A stretch of DNA of 64,000 nt. Origin: Polyangium fumosum. GTDB taxonomy: Bacteria; Myxococcota_A; Polyangia; Polyangiales; Polyangiaceae. The DNA lies in contig NZ_SSMQ01000004.1 in the NCBI RefSeq assembly GCF_005144585.1, positions 124,001 to 188,000 on the forward strand, in the 5' to 3' direction. A model generated the notes under the pieces. It was not told the DNA's origin and made no database searches. It saw nothing but the letters and a program-made list of their open reading frames with translations. A program made the position numbers and the translations under genes. How positions within the stretch are numbered: position 1 is the stretch's first letter; each line of letters starts with the position of its first letter. This document shows, piece by piece, positions 17,014-25,049 of this stretch.

Positions 17014-19020
17014 ATGAACGAGCGATCCAGGCGCTCGAAGAAGCTCGGCCGCGGCGCCCTCGTCGTCTTCGCCACGGCGCTCGTCGCGAGCTGCTTCGAC
17101 AAATCGACCCGCTGGGAAGAGGTCGAGCCCAAGCCCCCGCCGCCGCCCGCGTGCGTCGTGGGCCTCGAACGATGCACGACCGCGCTCGAGCGCTGCACCG
17201 ACGACGGCGCGGGCCCTGCGTGGACCCTCGTCGAGGACTGCGCGGCCGAGGGCCTCGTCTGCGCGCCGACCTTGCTCCGCTGCACGGCGTGCCTCCCGAA
17301 TGCAGGGAGCTGCAAGGGACAAGAGGCCTACCGCTGCAACGCGGATGGCACCGCCGCGACGCTCGTCGACACGTGTGATCCGTCGAAGGGCATCGCGTGC
17401 CGCCTCGGAAACTGCGTGGATCTCTGCGGCCGCGCGACCATCGAGAAGAGCAACGTCGGCTGCGAGTACTGGGCGGTCGACCTCGACAACGCGATGATCG
17501 ACGCGACCAGCAACGCGGCCGCGCAGCAGTTCGCGGTCGTCATCTCGAACCCGCACCCGGACGTCGCCGTCTCCGTGCGGATCGCGCAGGACGACGGCCT
17601 GCCGGGCTCCGAAGCTGCGCCCTACGACATCGCGACCGCGGTCATCGCGCCCTTGAACCTCCAGGTCTTCAAGCTCGGCCCGCGCGAGGTCGACGGCAGC
17701 CCCGAGGGCGAATACGACACGGGCACGCACACGGCGCTCACGCGGCACGCCTACCGCGTCCGCTCGGATTTCCCCGTCGTCGCGTATCAGTTCAACCCGC
17801 TCGAAAACGTCAACGTCTTCTCGAACGACGCGTCGCTCTTGAAGCCCACCGAGGCGCTCTCGTTCGGCGTCGAGGACAGCCTCATCACGTCGTACGTCGT
17901 CGTCGGCTGGCCGCAGACGATCGCCGCGACCGACGATCCGGACACGAACTTCAACCCGAACGACCCGACCCACCTCCGCTCGTTCCTCACGGTCGTCGGC
18001 ACGCAGCCGAACACCACGGTCCGTGTGCATACGAAGACCAAGGTCGTCGGCGGCGGCCCTGTGCCCGAGACGCCGGCGAACGGCACGATCGAAGCGCGCC
18101 TCGACGCCTTCGACGTGCTGAACCTGGAGACGGGCGATTTCAACGCCGACTTCACGGGCAGCACCATCGAGTCGACCGGGCCCATTGCGGTCTTCACGGG
18201 CGGCGAGGCCTCGGACGCGCCCCATTTCCCGACCCTGGCCTACCGCCGCTGCTGCGCCGATCACCTCGAAGATCAGCTCGATCCGGTCCGCACGGCTGGA
18301 AAGTCGTTCGCCATCCCGCACACGCCGAGCCGCACGCGCATGGTCAAACAAGCCGGCGCGCTCATCGACGAGGTCCCCGAGCCCGATTACGTGCGCTTCG
18401 TCGCCGCCTCGAAGGCCGGCGCGAAGATCACGACGAGCCTGCCGCCTCCGTACGACGTGATCGACCTCAAGTGGCTCGGCGATTCGGCCGAGGTCACGAC
18501 CTACCGCCATTTCACGGCCGAGAGCACGGAGCCCATCATCGTGGCGCAGATCATGGGCAGCCAGGACGCCGCGGGCGTGCGACGTGGCCTGCCCGGCGGC
18601 GATCCGAGCCTGCTCATCGTCCCCCCGCTCGAGCAGGCCCGACCCGATTACGTCTTCCTCACGCCCGACAAATACGCATTCGATTACGTCTCGATCGTCG
18701 TGCCCGCGGGCCAGGGTGTCCTGCTCGACGAGATCCTCATGGGCCCTGATAGCTGCGAGGTCGAGGCGGCCGACGGCCTCACGATCGAGGAGCGCGGCGG
18801 CGAGCCGCCTGCGTACCTCGTCTACAACTGCCAGCTCAGCTTCCCCCTCATCGAGGCGCTCGCGAACTTCGTGATCACCCTGCCGGGCAAGCAAAACGAC
18901 GGCGTCCACCGGGTCGTCGCCGGCGTCCCGGTCCTCGTGACCGTGGGTGGGTTCGATTCGTACGTGAGTTATTCGTACGCGGCGGGCACCGATCTCCGGG
19001 CGATCGCGCTGCCGGAGTGA
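17014..19020 (+). CDS. IgGFc-binding-like surface lipoprotein (copy 1)
   Basis: This 668-residue lipoprotein has lipobox LVASC, a Pro-rich linker and a Cys-rich module of about 100 residues (spaced Cys around CTDDGAGPAWTLVEDC). A large domain with the hallmarks of the IgGFc-binding N-terminal family follows: GCEYWAVDLDN, FPVVAYQFNPL, GPIAVFTGG, CCADHLEDQLDPV, and PDYVFLTPDKYAFDYVSIVV. The family name comes from a mucin-like mammalian protein; in myxobacteria these are secreted surface proteins of unknown ligand. Start ATG 17014 follows GAGGAG at a good distance. It is paralogous to the gene at 31233-33038. A hairpin after the stop separates it from the convergent eutBC gene. Confidence 0.82.
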   Translation: MNERSRRSKKLGRGALVVFATALVASCFDKSTRWEEVEPKPPPPPACVVGLERCTTALERCTDDGAGPAWTLVEDCAAEGLVCAPTLLRCTACLPNAGSCKGQEAYRCNADGTAATLVDTCDPSKGIACRLGNCVDLCGRATIEKSNVGCEYWAVDLDNAMIDATSNAAAQQFAVVISNPHPDVAVSVRIAQDDGLPGSEAAPYDIATAVIAPLNLQVFKLGPREVDGSPEGEYDTGTHTALTRHAYRVRSDFPVVAYQFNPLENVNVFSNDASLLKPTEALSFGVEDSLITSYVVVGWPQTIAATDDPDTNFNPNDPTHLRSFLTVVGTQPNTTVRVHTKTKVVGGGPVPETPANGTIEARLDAFDVLNLETGDFNADFTGSTIESTGPIAVFTGGEASDAPHFPTLAYRRCCADHLEDQLDPVRTAGKSFAIPHTPSRTRMVKQAGALIDEVPEPDYVRFVAASKAGAKITTSLPPPYDVIDLKWLGDSAEVTTYRHFTAESTEPIIVAQIMGSQDAAGVRRGLPGGDPSLLIVPPLEQARPDYVFLTPDKYAFDYVSIVVPAGQGVLLDEILMGPDSCEVEAADGLTIEERGGEPPAYLVYNCQLSFPLIEALANFVITLPGKQNDGVHRVVAGVPVLVTVGGFDSYVSYSYAAGTDLRAIALPE

Positions 19021-19027
19021 TCACGAA

Positions 19028-19057
19028 GAGGGGCTCGCCTTGACGGACGAGCCCCTC
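19028..19057. terminator. Bidirectional terminator-like hairpin
   Basis: A 10-bp perfect stem (gaggggctcg / cgagcccctc) closes a 10-nt loop between the convergent ends of the IgGFc-like gene and eutBC. No U-run is present on either strand. Confidence 0.55.
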
Positions 19058-19082
19058 GCGCAACGTCAGGGCAGCACCTCCG

Positions 19083-21512
19083 TTAGAGGTTCTTGAGCTG
19101 CGCCACCACCTGCTTTGCGGACGCGACCGGATCCTTGTCTTTGTACGTCGTGTCGGCGAGGCCGGCGAAGACGCTCGTGATGTCGTGGTCGACCTTGCCC
19201 GCCTGGGCCCAGACCTCGACCTTCGGGTTCGTCATGTACACCGAGAACGCGCGGTGCTCGCTGCCCGGCCGCTCGCCGATGATGTGCACGATGGCTCGCC
19301 TGCTCTGCGTATCGGCGAGTTTTCCGTAAAGGACCTCGCCCGCGTGATACCCCGCGCGCACGCGCCCCGCCGTGCACACGATGTGCTCGGGCGCGACCTT
19401 GTAGCCCGCCTTTTCGAGCTCCGCGCGCAGCGCCGGCAGGAACTTGTCGACGTGGCCCGGATCCGAGATCGAGAAGGCGTTCAGGCCCTCGGAAATCATG
19501 ATCTGCACGTCGTATTTGCCCGCGTGCGTGTCGCGCAGCGTCTCGAGCTCGCGAACCGCCTCGTCCTTGAGCTGCTCGCCCGTCGGCGGGTGCAGGATGT
19601 AATCGTCGCGATCCTTCGCGCCCGTCCAGATCTTCACCGCGCTCGGGATCGTCGCGACAAACGCCGGATCGAGCTCGGCGAGGATGCTCTTCTTGCCGTC
19701 GGCCACGAGGTCGCGGATGTACTTGTCGAGCGTGGGGTTCAGATCCCACGGGTTCGCCCCGTGGCCCTCGGCGATGAACACGCCGCGCGCCTTCACGGCG
19801 TCGAGCGCGTCGAGCGTCTCCTGCGCATTCATGATCTCGTCCACGGAGCGCATGTCGGCCGGGTCCTTCGCCTTCACGTACTTCGCGTAGACGTACTTCA
19901 CGTTGCCGAAGTACTGCGTGGGCTTGCCCATGGCGTCGATCACGCCGAGCTCCTGGAAAAATGCCCACATCTTGTCGTCGACCTTGAAGCCGTGCTTCTC
20001 GCGGATCCGGACGTGGTCCTGAAACGCGGTCGTCAGGTACGAGAGCATCGGATCGTTCTTCGTGGGCAAACCCATGAGGTAGGCGGGGTTCGCCGGCATG
20101 ATCTCGTCGATGCACCAGTCGAGATCGTCGAGATCCACCGACATGTGCAGCGTCGAGCAGATGTCCAAGCCGATGGGCAGGCCGTGGAGCTTGCCCATCA
20201 CGATGTCCTCCAGACAGCAGCGGACGAGCTGCTGCTTCGTGCGGAAGACCTCGGGGCCGATGAAGCCCGCCACGTCGTTCAGGTGCACCCAGGGCGCCTC
20301 GGGTTGGCCCGCGGCCTTTTGCGCCTCGGCCACCTTCTTCTTCAGCGCGCGCGCAAAGCCGTACTTGCGCGCCTCGTGCACGACCATGTCGAAGCCCGCG
20401 CCGTGGCCGTTCGTCGCGTCCGCGCCCTGGCCCGTCTCGAAGTAGAGCCCGTACTTGCCCGAGCGCGTGGCCGCGTGGTTCAGCATCTTCTCCACGGTCA
20501 CGTCGAACGTCGCGTTCGCGTCGACCGTGCTGCCGAGGCTCTGGAACCAGAGCGCCGTCGAGAGCGGGAACTGCTTCTCCACCTCGGCCTGCACGTCGAT
20601 GTGCGCGAGACAGCAATGCGGCAGCGTGTCTTCGAGCTTGAACGTGACGAGCACGTCCTTCAGCACCTCCTCGATGGCGTGCACGCTCGCGACCTCGCTC
20701 GACACGGGGTTGTTGCCGAGCACGACGTCGCCGACCGCGAAGGCGAAGCCGTTCATGACCTGCCAGAGGATGTCGTTCGTGTCGTCGGTGGGCGAGTTCG
20801 GCTGGATACGCGCGCCCATGTACCCCTTGGCGCCGATGTTCGAGCCCGGCAGCGGGTTGAACACCGTCTGGCCGACCTTGATGAGCTCGTCGTTGCTCAT
20901 GAGCTTCACGATCATGCCGATGATGTCGCTCGGCAGGCCCACCATGACGGCCTTGATCTCGTCCTCGGTCTTTTCGAGCAAGAACGATTTGAGCTCCGAC
21001 ATCTTCCACGCGCGCACGCCGTCGAGCGCGGTCGCGTCGGTCGCCTTGAGGACGAGGTCATACACCGCGTCTTCGAGCATCGGGCGGTCCACGAGGTCGC
21101 CGATCTTCGTGTTCGCAAGGAGCTTGCGCGCGTTCTCGCGCGACGGCTCGTCGGCGGCTGCGATCCCGAGGGCCTCGTCGCCTTCCTTGAAATCGTTCGC
21201 GGCGCCGATCACGGCCTTGTAGAACTCGTGGTCGTACTTCTCCTTGACGCGGATCACGTAGGCGATCACGTCCTCGCCTTCCTTGATTTCGGGGATGGAT
21301 ACGCCCGAAGGCGCCGTGGGCGCCCCAGGCGCCGGCGCGATGGGATCGGAGCCACACCCCGCCGCGAACGTCGCGGCGACGCCGCCAAGGAGCCCCATCA
21401 TGAAGGTGCGACGGCGAAGCGCGAGGCGCGTCGCTGGGGGAAGCGCCGTCGCCGCCACCCGAATCTGCCGAGGTCTACGAGGACGAGTGAGCTCGTTTGT
21501 CAGCTTCTTCAT
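19083..21512 (-). CDS. eutBC: EutB-EutC fusion ethanolamine ammonia-lyase with Tat/lipoprotein leader
   Basis: This 809-residue protein joins the large (EutB) and small (EutC) subunits of adenosylcobalamin-dependent ethanolamine ammonia-lyase. The EutB part has ARIQPN, VGDVVLGNNPVSS, YFETGQG, GFIGPE and GLPIGLD. Aligned by eye to the E. coli enzyme, the pocket residues R160, Q162, N193, E287, F329 and D362 correspond to R235, Q237, N268, E359, F417 and D450. The EutC part (about 625-809) has DDYILHPPTGEQL, IGERPG and SVYMTN. The N-terminus is unusual: RRRTFMM at 33-39, a Gly/Ala hydrophobic stretch and FAAGC at 49-53, which looks like a Tat lipoprotein leader. A Pro/Ala linker follows. ATG 21512 follows GGGAG; ATG 21536 has no ribosome binding site. 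It would convert ethanolamine to acetaldehyde and ammonia. No other eut gene is present. Confidence 0.88.
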   Translation of the reverse strand: MKKLTNELTRPRRPRQIRVAATALPPATRLALRRRTFMMGLLGGVAATFAAGCGSDPIAPAPGAPTAPSGVSIPEIKEGEDVIAYVIRVKEKYDHEFYKAVIGAANDFKEGDEALGIAAADEPSRENARKLLANTKIGDLVDRPMLEDAVYDLVLKATDATALDGVRAWKMSELKSFLLEKTEDEIKAVMVGLPSDIIGMIVKLMSNDELIKVGQTVFNPLPGSNIGAKGYMGARIQPNSPTDDTNDILWQVMNGFAFAVGDVVLGNNPVSSEVASVHAIEEVLKDVLVTFKLEDTLPHCCLAHIDVQAEVEKQFPLSTALWFQSLGSTVDANATFDVTVEKMLNHAATRSGKYGLYFETGQGADATNGHGAGFDMVVHEARKYGFARALKKKVAEAQKAAGQPEAPWVHLNDVAGFIGPEVFRTKQQLVRCCLEDIVMGKLHGLPIGLDICSTLHMSVDLDDLDWCIDEIMPANPAYLMGLPTKNDPMLSYLTTAFQDHVRIREKHGFKVDDKMWAFFQELGVIDAMGKPTQYFGNVKYVYAKYVKAKDPADMRSVDEIMNAQETLDALDAVKARGVFIAEGHGANPWDLNPTLDKYIRDLVADGKKSILAELDPAFVATIPSAVKIWTGAKDRDDYILHPPTGEQLKDEAVRELETLRDTHAGKYDVQIMISEGLNAFSISDPGHVDKFLPALRAELEKAGYKVAPEHIVCTAGRVRAGYHAGEVLYGKLADTQSRRAIVHIIGERPGSEHRAFSVYMTNPKVEVWAQAGKVDHDITSVFAGLADTTYKDKDPVASAKQVVAQLKNL

Positions 21513-21705
21513 GCGATCGTGCTCCCAAGCAACCATCCAAAGAGTGCGTCGCCCGCATAACGGCGAACCGCATCGAGCGGCCCACCACCCGCGGAAGGCA
21601 CCTTTCGAATAAAGGCACCCCGAATCAATTGTAGGCCGAGCGTCCTCGCTCTGGCAACGCCCCTCGTCATGGATCGGGTATGGTGGTCACCCAATGAGGC
21701 ACGAC

Positions 21706-22743
21706 ATGGCTTACAAGCGGTGGATCGGGAATTTCGTAGGGCTCTTCGCGCTTTTGGGCGGATGCCAGGTCGTTGGCAGCATCGAGCCGGAGCTCGTCCT
21801 CGCGTCCGGAGACGAAATTTGCGGCGACGGCGTGGACGACGACGGCGACGGCCTCGCCGATTGCGACGACCCCGATTGTGGCACGACCCTTTGCGTCCCG
21901 AACGCTCCGCCCGGCTGGGAAGGCCCGTTCTGGGTCCAGCGCGCGTTCTGGGACGGCGTGTCCGGCCCCTCGTGCCCCGCGGGCATCCCGGGCACCGCCC
22001 ATTATATGTCCCCCGCGCCCGCGGCCTGCACGCCCTGCGCGTGCAGCGACGTCCAGGGCGGCGCTTGCAACCCGCCGAAATTCCGGTGCTGGCCCTCCAA
22101 GAACTGCTCGGGAGATGCCGTCAACACGACGCTCGCCGACGTCGGGCAATGCGATGCGCCCTTCAGCCCGTTCGCCCTTGGCGCCGCGAGCTGCCGCATC
22201 ATCGGCGCGGGCGCCCTGCAATCGGACGGCGCGTGCACGCCGAGCGGCGGAGAGCTCACGGAGCCGCAGCTCTTTCAGCAGATCGTCTCGGCCTGCGCGC
22301 TCGGCGCGGGGCTCGGCTGCGCGGAGGGCTCCACCTGCGCGCCGCCGCTCGAAGCCGGCGCGCGGCTCTGCGTGCGGAGCAGCGGCGCCGGCGTATGCCC
22401 GAGCGGCTGGGATGGAGAGACGCTGACGGCCTTTGCGGGCGGGCAGGACGCGCGGACCTGCGGCGCTTGCACGTGCACGCTCGAGGGCGCCGGATGCGAG
22501 GACGGCGCTTATCGTGTGTTCGATTCGAACAACTGCAAGGTGCCCGCATCGGGGGCCGACACGGCTCCCCCGATCGACATCACGGGCGACACCTGCGTCG
22601 ACGTCTCCGCGCTCGCCGATTCCGGCACCTTTTCGATCGAGGCCCTCGAAGCCAGCGTCTACACGGGCGCCTGCACCTCCGCGGGCGGCGCGCCGAGCGG
22701 CGCAGTGCTGGTCGAGGACGCGTTCAAATATTGTTGCCGCTAG
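21706..22743 (+). CDS. Cys-rich lipoprotein of myxobacterial type
   Basis: This 345-residue protein has lipobox LLGGC near residue 19 and then ICGDGVDDDGDGLADCDDPDC, a Ca-binding-like Asp-rich Cys loop common in secreted myxobacterial proteins. Many more Cys pairs follow (CTPCACSDVQGGAC, CGACTCTLEGAGC, ending in YCCR), suggesting a disulfide-stabilised extracellular domain. Function is unknown. The second ATG (21706) was chosen because TGAGG lies just upstream; the ATG at 21694 overlaps that site. It is divergent from eutBC with about 190 bp between them, and its stop abuts the stop of the GH5-like gene. Confidence 0.75.
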   Translation: MAYKRWIGNFVGLFALLGGCQVVGSIEPELVLASGDEICGDGVDDDGDGLADCDDPDCGTTLCVPNAPPGWEGPFWVQRAFWDGVSGPSCPAGIPGTAHYMSPAPAACTPCACSDVQGGACNPPKFRCWPSKNCSGDAVNTTLADVGQCDAPFSPFALGAASCRIIGAGALQSDGACTPSGGELTEPQLFQQIVSACALGAGLGCAEGSTCAPPLEAGARLCVRSSGAGVCPSGWDGETLTAFAGGQDARTCGACTCTLEGAGCEDGAYRVFDSNNCKVPASGADTAPPIDITGDTCVDVSALADSGTFSIEALEASVYTGACTSAGGAPSGAVLVEDAFKYCCR

Positions 22744-24144
22744 TCATTCCACACGAAATCGAGGATCCTGCCGGATTTCGCGGATCCGCTCGCGCGCCGC
22801 GGGTTCGTCCGGGCCGATGTCGGCCGAATCGCCGCCCGCGCCGATCGAGATACGCCGCCCGCCTTCGAGGTCGAGATCACAGAGCCCCTCGCCCCACAGG
22901 ATCGCGGCCTCGATCGGGCGCCGCTCGGCGCGGGGTCCGGCCGGGCCGAGCACGACATCGAAGAGCTGGCCGAGGTCGTGCCGGGCGCCGCCCTGGCAAA
23001 AACGCGGGGCGCTCCTCGGCACGTGCTGGCCGAGCTCGCCGAGCAGGAAAGGCAAACCGAGGCTCCGCGCGATCGTGAGGTCTTTCTCGAGCTTCCACGT
23101 CGCGCGGGCAAACGAGGGGTCGTTCCCCGAAGGCGCGACGGCCGTGTACACGTGCGCCGTCCAGACGAGCCGCGCCCGAAGCGAAGCGGGCAGCGCCTCG
23201 ATCCACGCGCGCTGGGAGGACACGTAGGCCGCCTCGTGCCCGCGCAGGTCGCCGAGCAGGATCGGGTGCGGCAAACGCTCGCCGAGCAGGCGCAGCGCGG
23301 GCTGCACGAATTCGCTCACCCACACGCCCGCCTCGGGGCCGTCCCACGTGCCGCGGGCGACGTTCCGGAAGGTGTCGAGCTCGTTGACGAGCTCGAAGGC
23401 CAGGATCGCGCGATCTTCCGCGATGGCGGGCCTCGCCGCGAACGCCTCGATACGATCGGCGAGGGACCCGGCGCCTGCTTGTTTCCAGCCGCCTTCGAGA
23501 TAAAAACGCTTCGCGAAGAAGGGGCTCTTGGGGTCCTGGTCGTCGAGCGAGCGCGTGCTGTCCGGAGCGCCGTAGCCGGCCTGGTGGTTCTGCAGCGTGA
23601 CGATGAAACGCAACGGCTGCTCGCGGCGCGCGTTTTCGTCGAGCAGGAGCGCGAGCATATCGGCGGCGTGCTTGATCTCGGTCGACGAGCCGGTTTGCTT
23701 CAGCGAACCCCACAGGCGCACGACGGGCGCGCCGCTCCGGGCGACTGCGTCGAGCGCGATGCAGGCGACGCGGCGGCGATCGAGCTCGGTCGGCCCTCCC
23801 TCGTAGAGGAGTTTGTCGAGAAGATCGAAGAGGTGTGCCCCGACGAACCGCAGCCGAACGGGCCGGCCGGCAAAGTCCTGTTCGAGGTGGCCGAGCGCTC
23901 CAGGTTTGGCAGGGACGACCCGCGCGAACCCGTCCGGGCGCGGCCAGATCCCTGGCGTGTCACGCGTATCGGAGCAGGCCGGATGCGGACGCGAAACCGG
24001 AGGTGAAGGCAGGTTCGCGTGCAGATTCGAAGGCGAAGGTGGCGCCGGCGTCGGATGCGTGAGCGGCGCGGGGAGAACCGCGTCGGGGCGAGACGGCGCG
24101 TCACATGCGGCGACAATGAAAAAGAATGCCAGGAAAAGACGCAT
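22744..24144 (-). CDS. Glycoside hydrolase 5-like lipoprotein
   Basis: This 466-residue protein has a short leader with lipobox IVAAC (Cys about residue 14), a Pro/Ser-rich linker to about 60, then a TIM-barrel-like domain. LAFELVNELDTF (about residue 250) offers the Asn-Glu acid/base pair and FLLGELGQH (about residue 370) the second Glu nucleophile, the clan GH-A pattern seen in GH5 mannanases and cellulases. VRLWGSLKQTG fits the early Arg-bearing strand. It should act outside the cytoplasm on a beta-linked polysaccharide; the substrate is not deducible. The frame continues open upstream but the signal peptide fixes the start at 24144. It is convergent with the Cys-rich lipoprotein gene with no gap. 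Confidence 0.72.
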   Translation of the reverse strand: MRLFLAFFFIVAACDAPSRPDAVLPAPLTHPTPAPPSPSNLHANLPSPPVSRPHPACSDTRDTPGIWPRPDGFARVVPAKPGALGHLEQDFAGRPVRLRFVGAHLFDLLDKLLYEGGPTELDRRRVACIALDAVARSGAPVVRLWGSLKQTGSSTEIKHAADMLALLLDENARREQPLRFIVTLQNHQAGYGAPDSTRSLDDQDPKSPFFAKRFYLEGGWKQAGAGSLADRIEAFAARPAIAEDRAILAFELVNELDTFRNVARGTWDGPEAGVWVSEFVQPALRLLGERLPHPILLGDLRGHEAAYVSSQRAWIEALPASLRARLVWTAHVYTAVAPSGNDPSFARATWKLEKDLTIARSLGLPFLLGELGQHVPRSAPRFCQGGARHDLGQLFDVVLGPAGPRAERRPIEAAILWGEGLCDLDLEGGRRISIGAGGDSADIGPDEPAARERIREIRQDPRFRVE

Positions 24145-24194
24145 GCGGGACCGAGGAGGCCTCGTACGCTCGACGAGGCTCCTATCCCCCGAAA

Positions 24195-24560
24195 TCACGA
24201 AAACAAAGTGGGGAGGAACTGCTGCATTTGCTTGGCCTGCGCCTCGGCGCGGGCACGGCAGGCTTCGAGGCGGGCGCGCAGCGGGCCGTCGGCGTCCCGC
24301 GCGCCCCGGCGAAAGACCTCGGCCGCGCGCTCGTGCGTGAGCTTCAGCAAAGGCGCGAGGCTCTTCTGATCGACGCGCATCGGGGTGTCGAGGAGCACGA
24401 TGCACGCTTCGGCCGCATCCCGCAGATCCGATGCGTCGAGGGCATCCGCGACCGGGAGCAACTCGACGAGCGACTGCCTGAGTGTGTCTCGCCCACCTAT
24501 GGGAATCGCGCTGGACATGAGGATGCGATCCAGGATAGCGGAGGAATTCGTTTCGGCCAT
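24195..24560 (-). CDS. Small helical protein of unknown function (121 aa)
   Basis: Not recognised. From the ATG at 24560 the protein begins MAETNSSAILDRILMSSAIP and is predicted to be mostly alpha-helical. It has Ala/Arg/Glu-rich amphipathic stretches (LRARLEACRARAEAQAKQM) and no signal peptide. An in-frame ATG at 24602 would add 14 residues; the frame further upstream looks non-coding. It lies 50 bp upstream of the GH5-like lipoprotein gene on the same strand and may be cotranscribed. Coding status rests on length and codon bias only. Confidence 0.5.
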   Translation of the reverse strand: MAETNSSAILDRILMSSAIPIGGRDTLRQSLVELLPVADALDASDLRDAAEACIVLLDTPMRVDQKSLAPLLKLTHERAAEVFRRGARDADGPLRARLEACRARAEAQAKQMQQFLPTLFS

Positions 24561-25005
24561 CCGGGGCGTTATTTGTCGCGTCGCAGCATGCACGTCGGCC
24601 ATCCGCCACCCTTCGAAGCGCCAAGATCGTGCCGCAGCAGATGCAACCGGGACGTGCGATTTCGACGAGACCGGCACTCCGAGGGTCCCTGGGCCCGGGT
24701 GTCCCGACAAACGTAAAACGAGCGAGAGGCGCGATCGGCGCGCCCCTCGCTCGCGAGAGCAGCAGCGTCCCCCCCGAGCCGCTGCCTGCTCTCCTGCCCG
24801 ATCCTACCCCGCGCCCGCCAAAAATCCCCACGTCCGGAGAGCAATCCCCTGTGGGGATGTCGGTTTTCGGGCAGACGCAAATCCCTAGAGCGCCGAACGG
24901 TTCGGCGCTCTGCGAGATCGCGAAGCGAGCTCGCCTCGGGGGGTGAATCGACCGGGCTTTGCCCGGGCGAGAGGGGGATGCGAGGCGTCCCCCTCGGGAC
25001 AAAAG
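24561..25005. other. Gene-free region rich in inverted repeats
   Basis: No gene is supportable. Several hairpins occur in a row: atccccac (24824-24831) with gtggggat (24851-24858); agagcgccgaac with gttcggcgctct (24887-24911, near-perfect palindrome); ccgggctttgcccgg (24952-24966); and gagggggatgc with gcgtccccctc (24971-24995). The last two, followed by the 25006-25049 hairpin, have the same general architecture as the four-hairpin elements and may be a diverged member. Confidence 0.55.
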
Positions 25006-25049
25006 AGCTAGAACATCGAGCGGTCGTCAAACCGATCGATGTTCTAGCT
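25006..25049 (-). terminator. Intrinsic terminator of the membrane spermidine-synthase-like gene
   Basis: A 14-bp perfect stem (25006-25019 with 25036-25049), one mismatch, a further 4 bp and a 6-nt loop. Read on the minus strand it is followed by CTCTTTTG, a short U-run, so it fits an intrinsic terminator. The TAG stop of the gene (25044-25046) lies inside the stem. Confidence 0.75.

Noticed and set aside
19185-21560. A 791-codon plus-strand frame opposite eutBC
   Set aside because: Composition is His/Arg/Val-rich without motifs, and the minus-strand frame has all EutB and EutC motifs.
21513-21705. Cobalamin riboswitch upstream of eutBC
   Set aside because: No B12-box-like sequence or multi-stem leader could be seen in the short divergent spacer.
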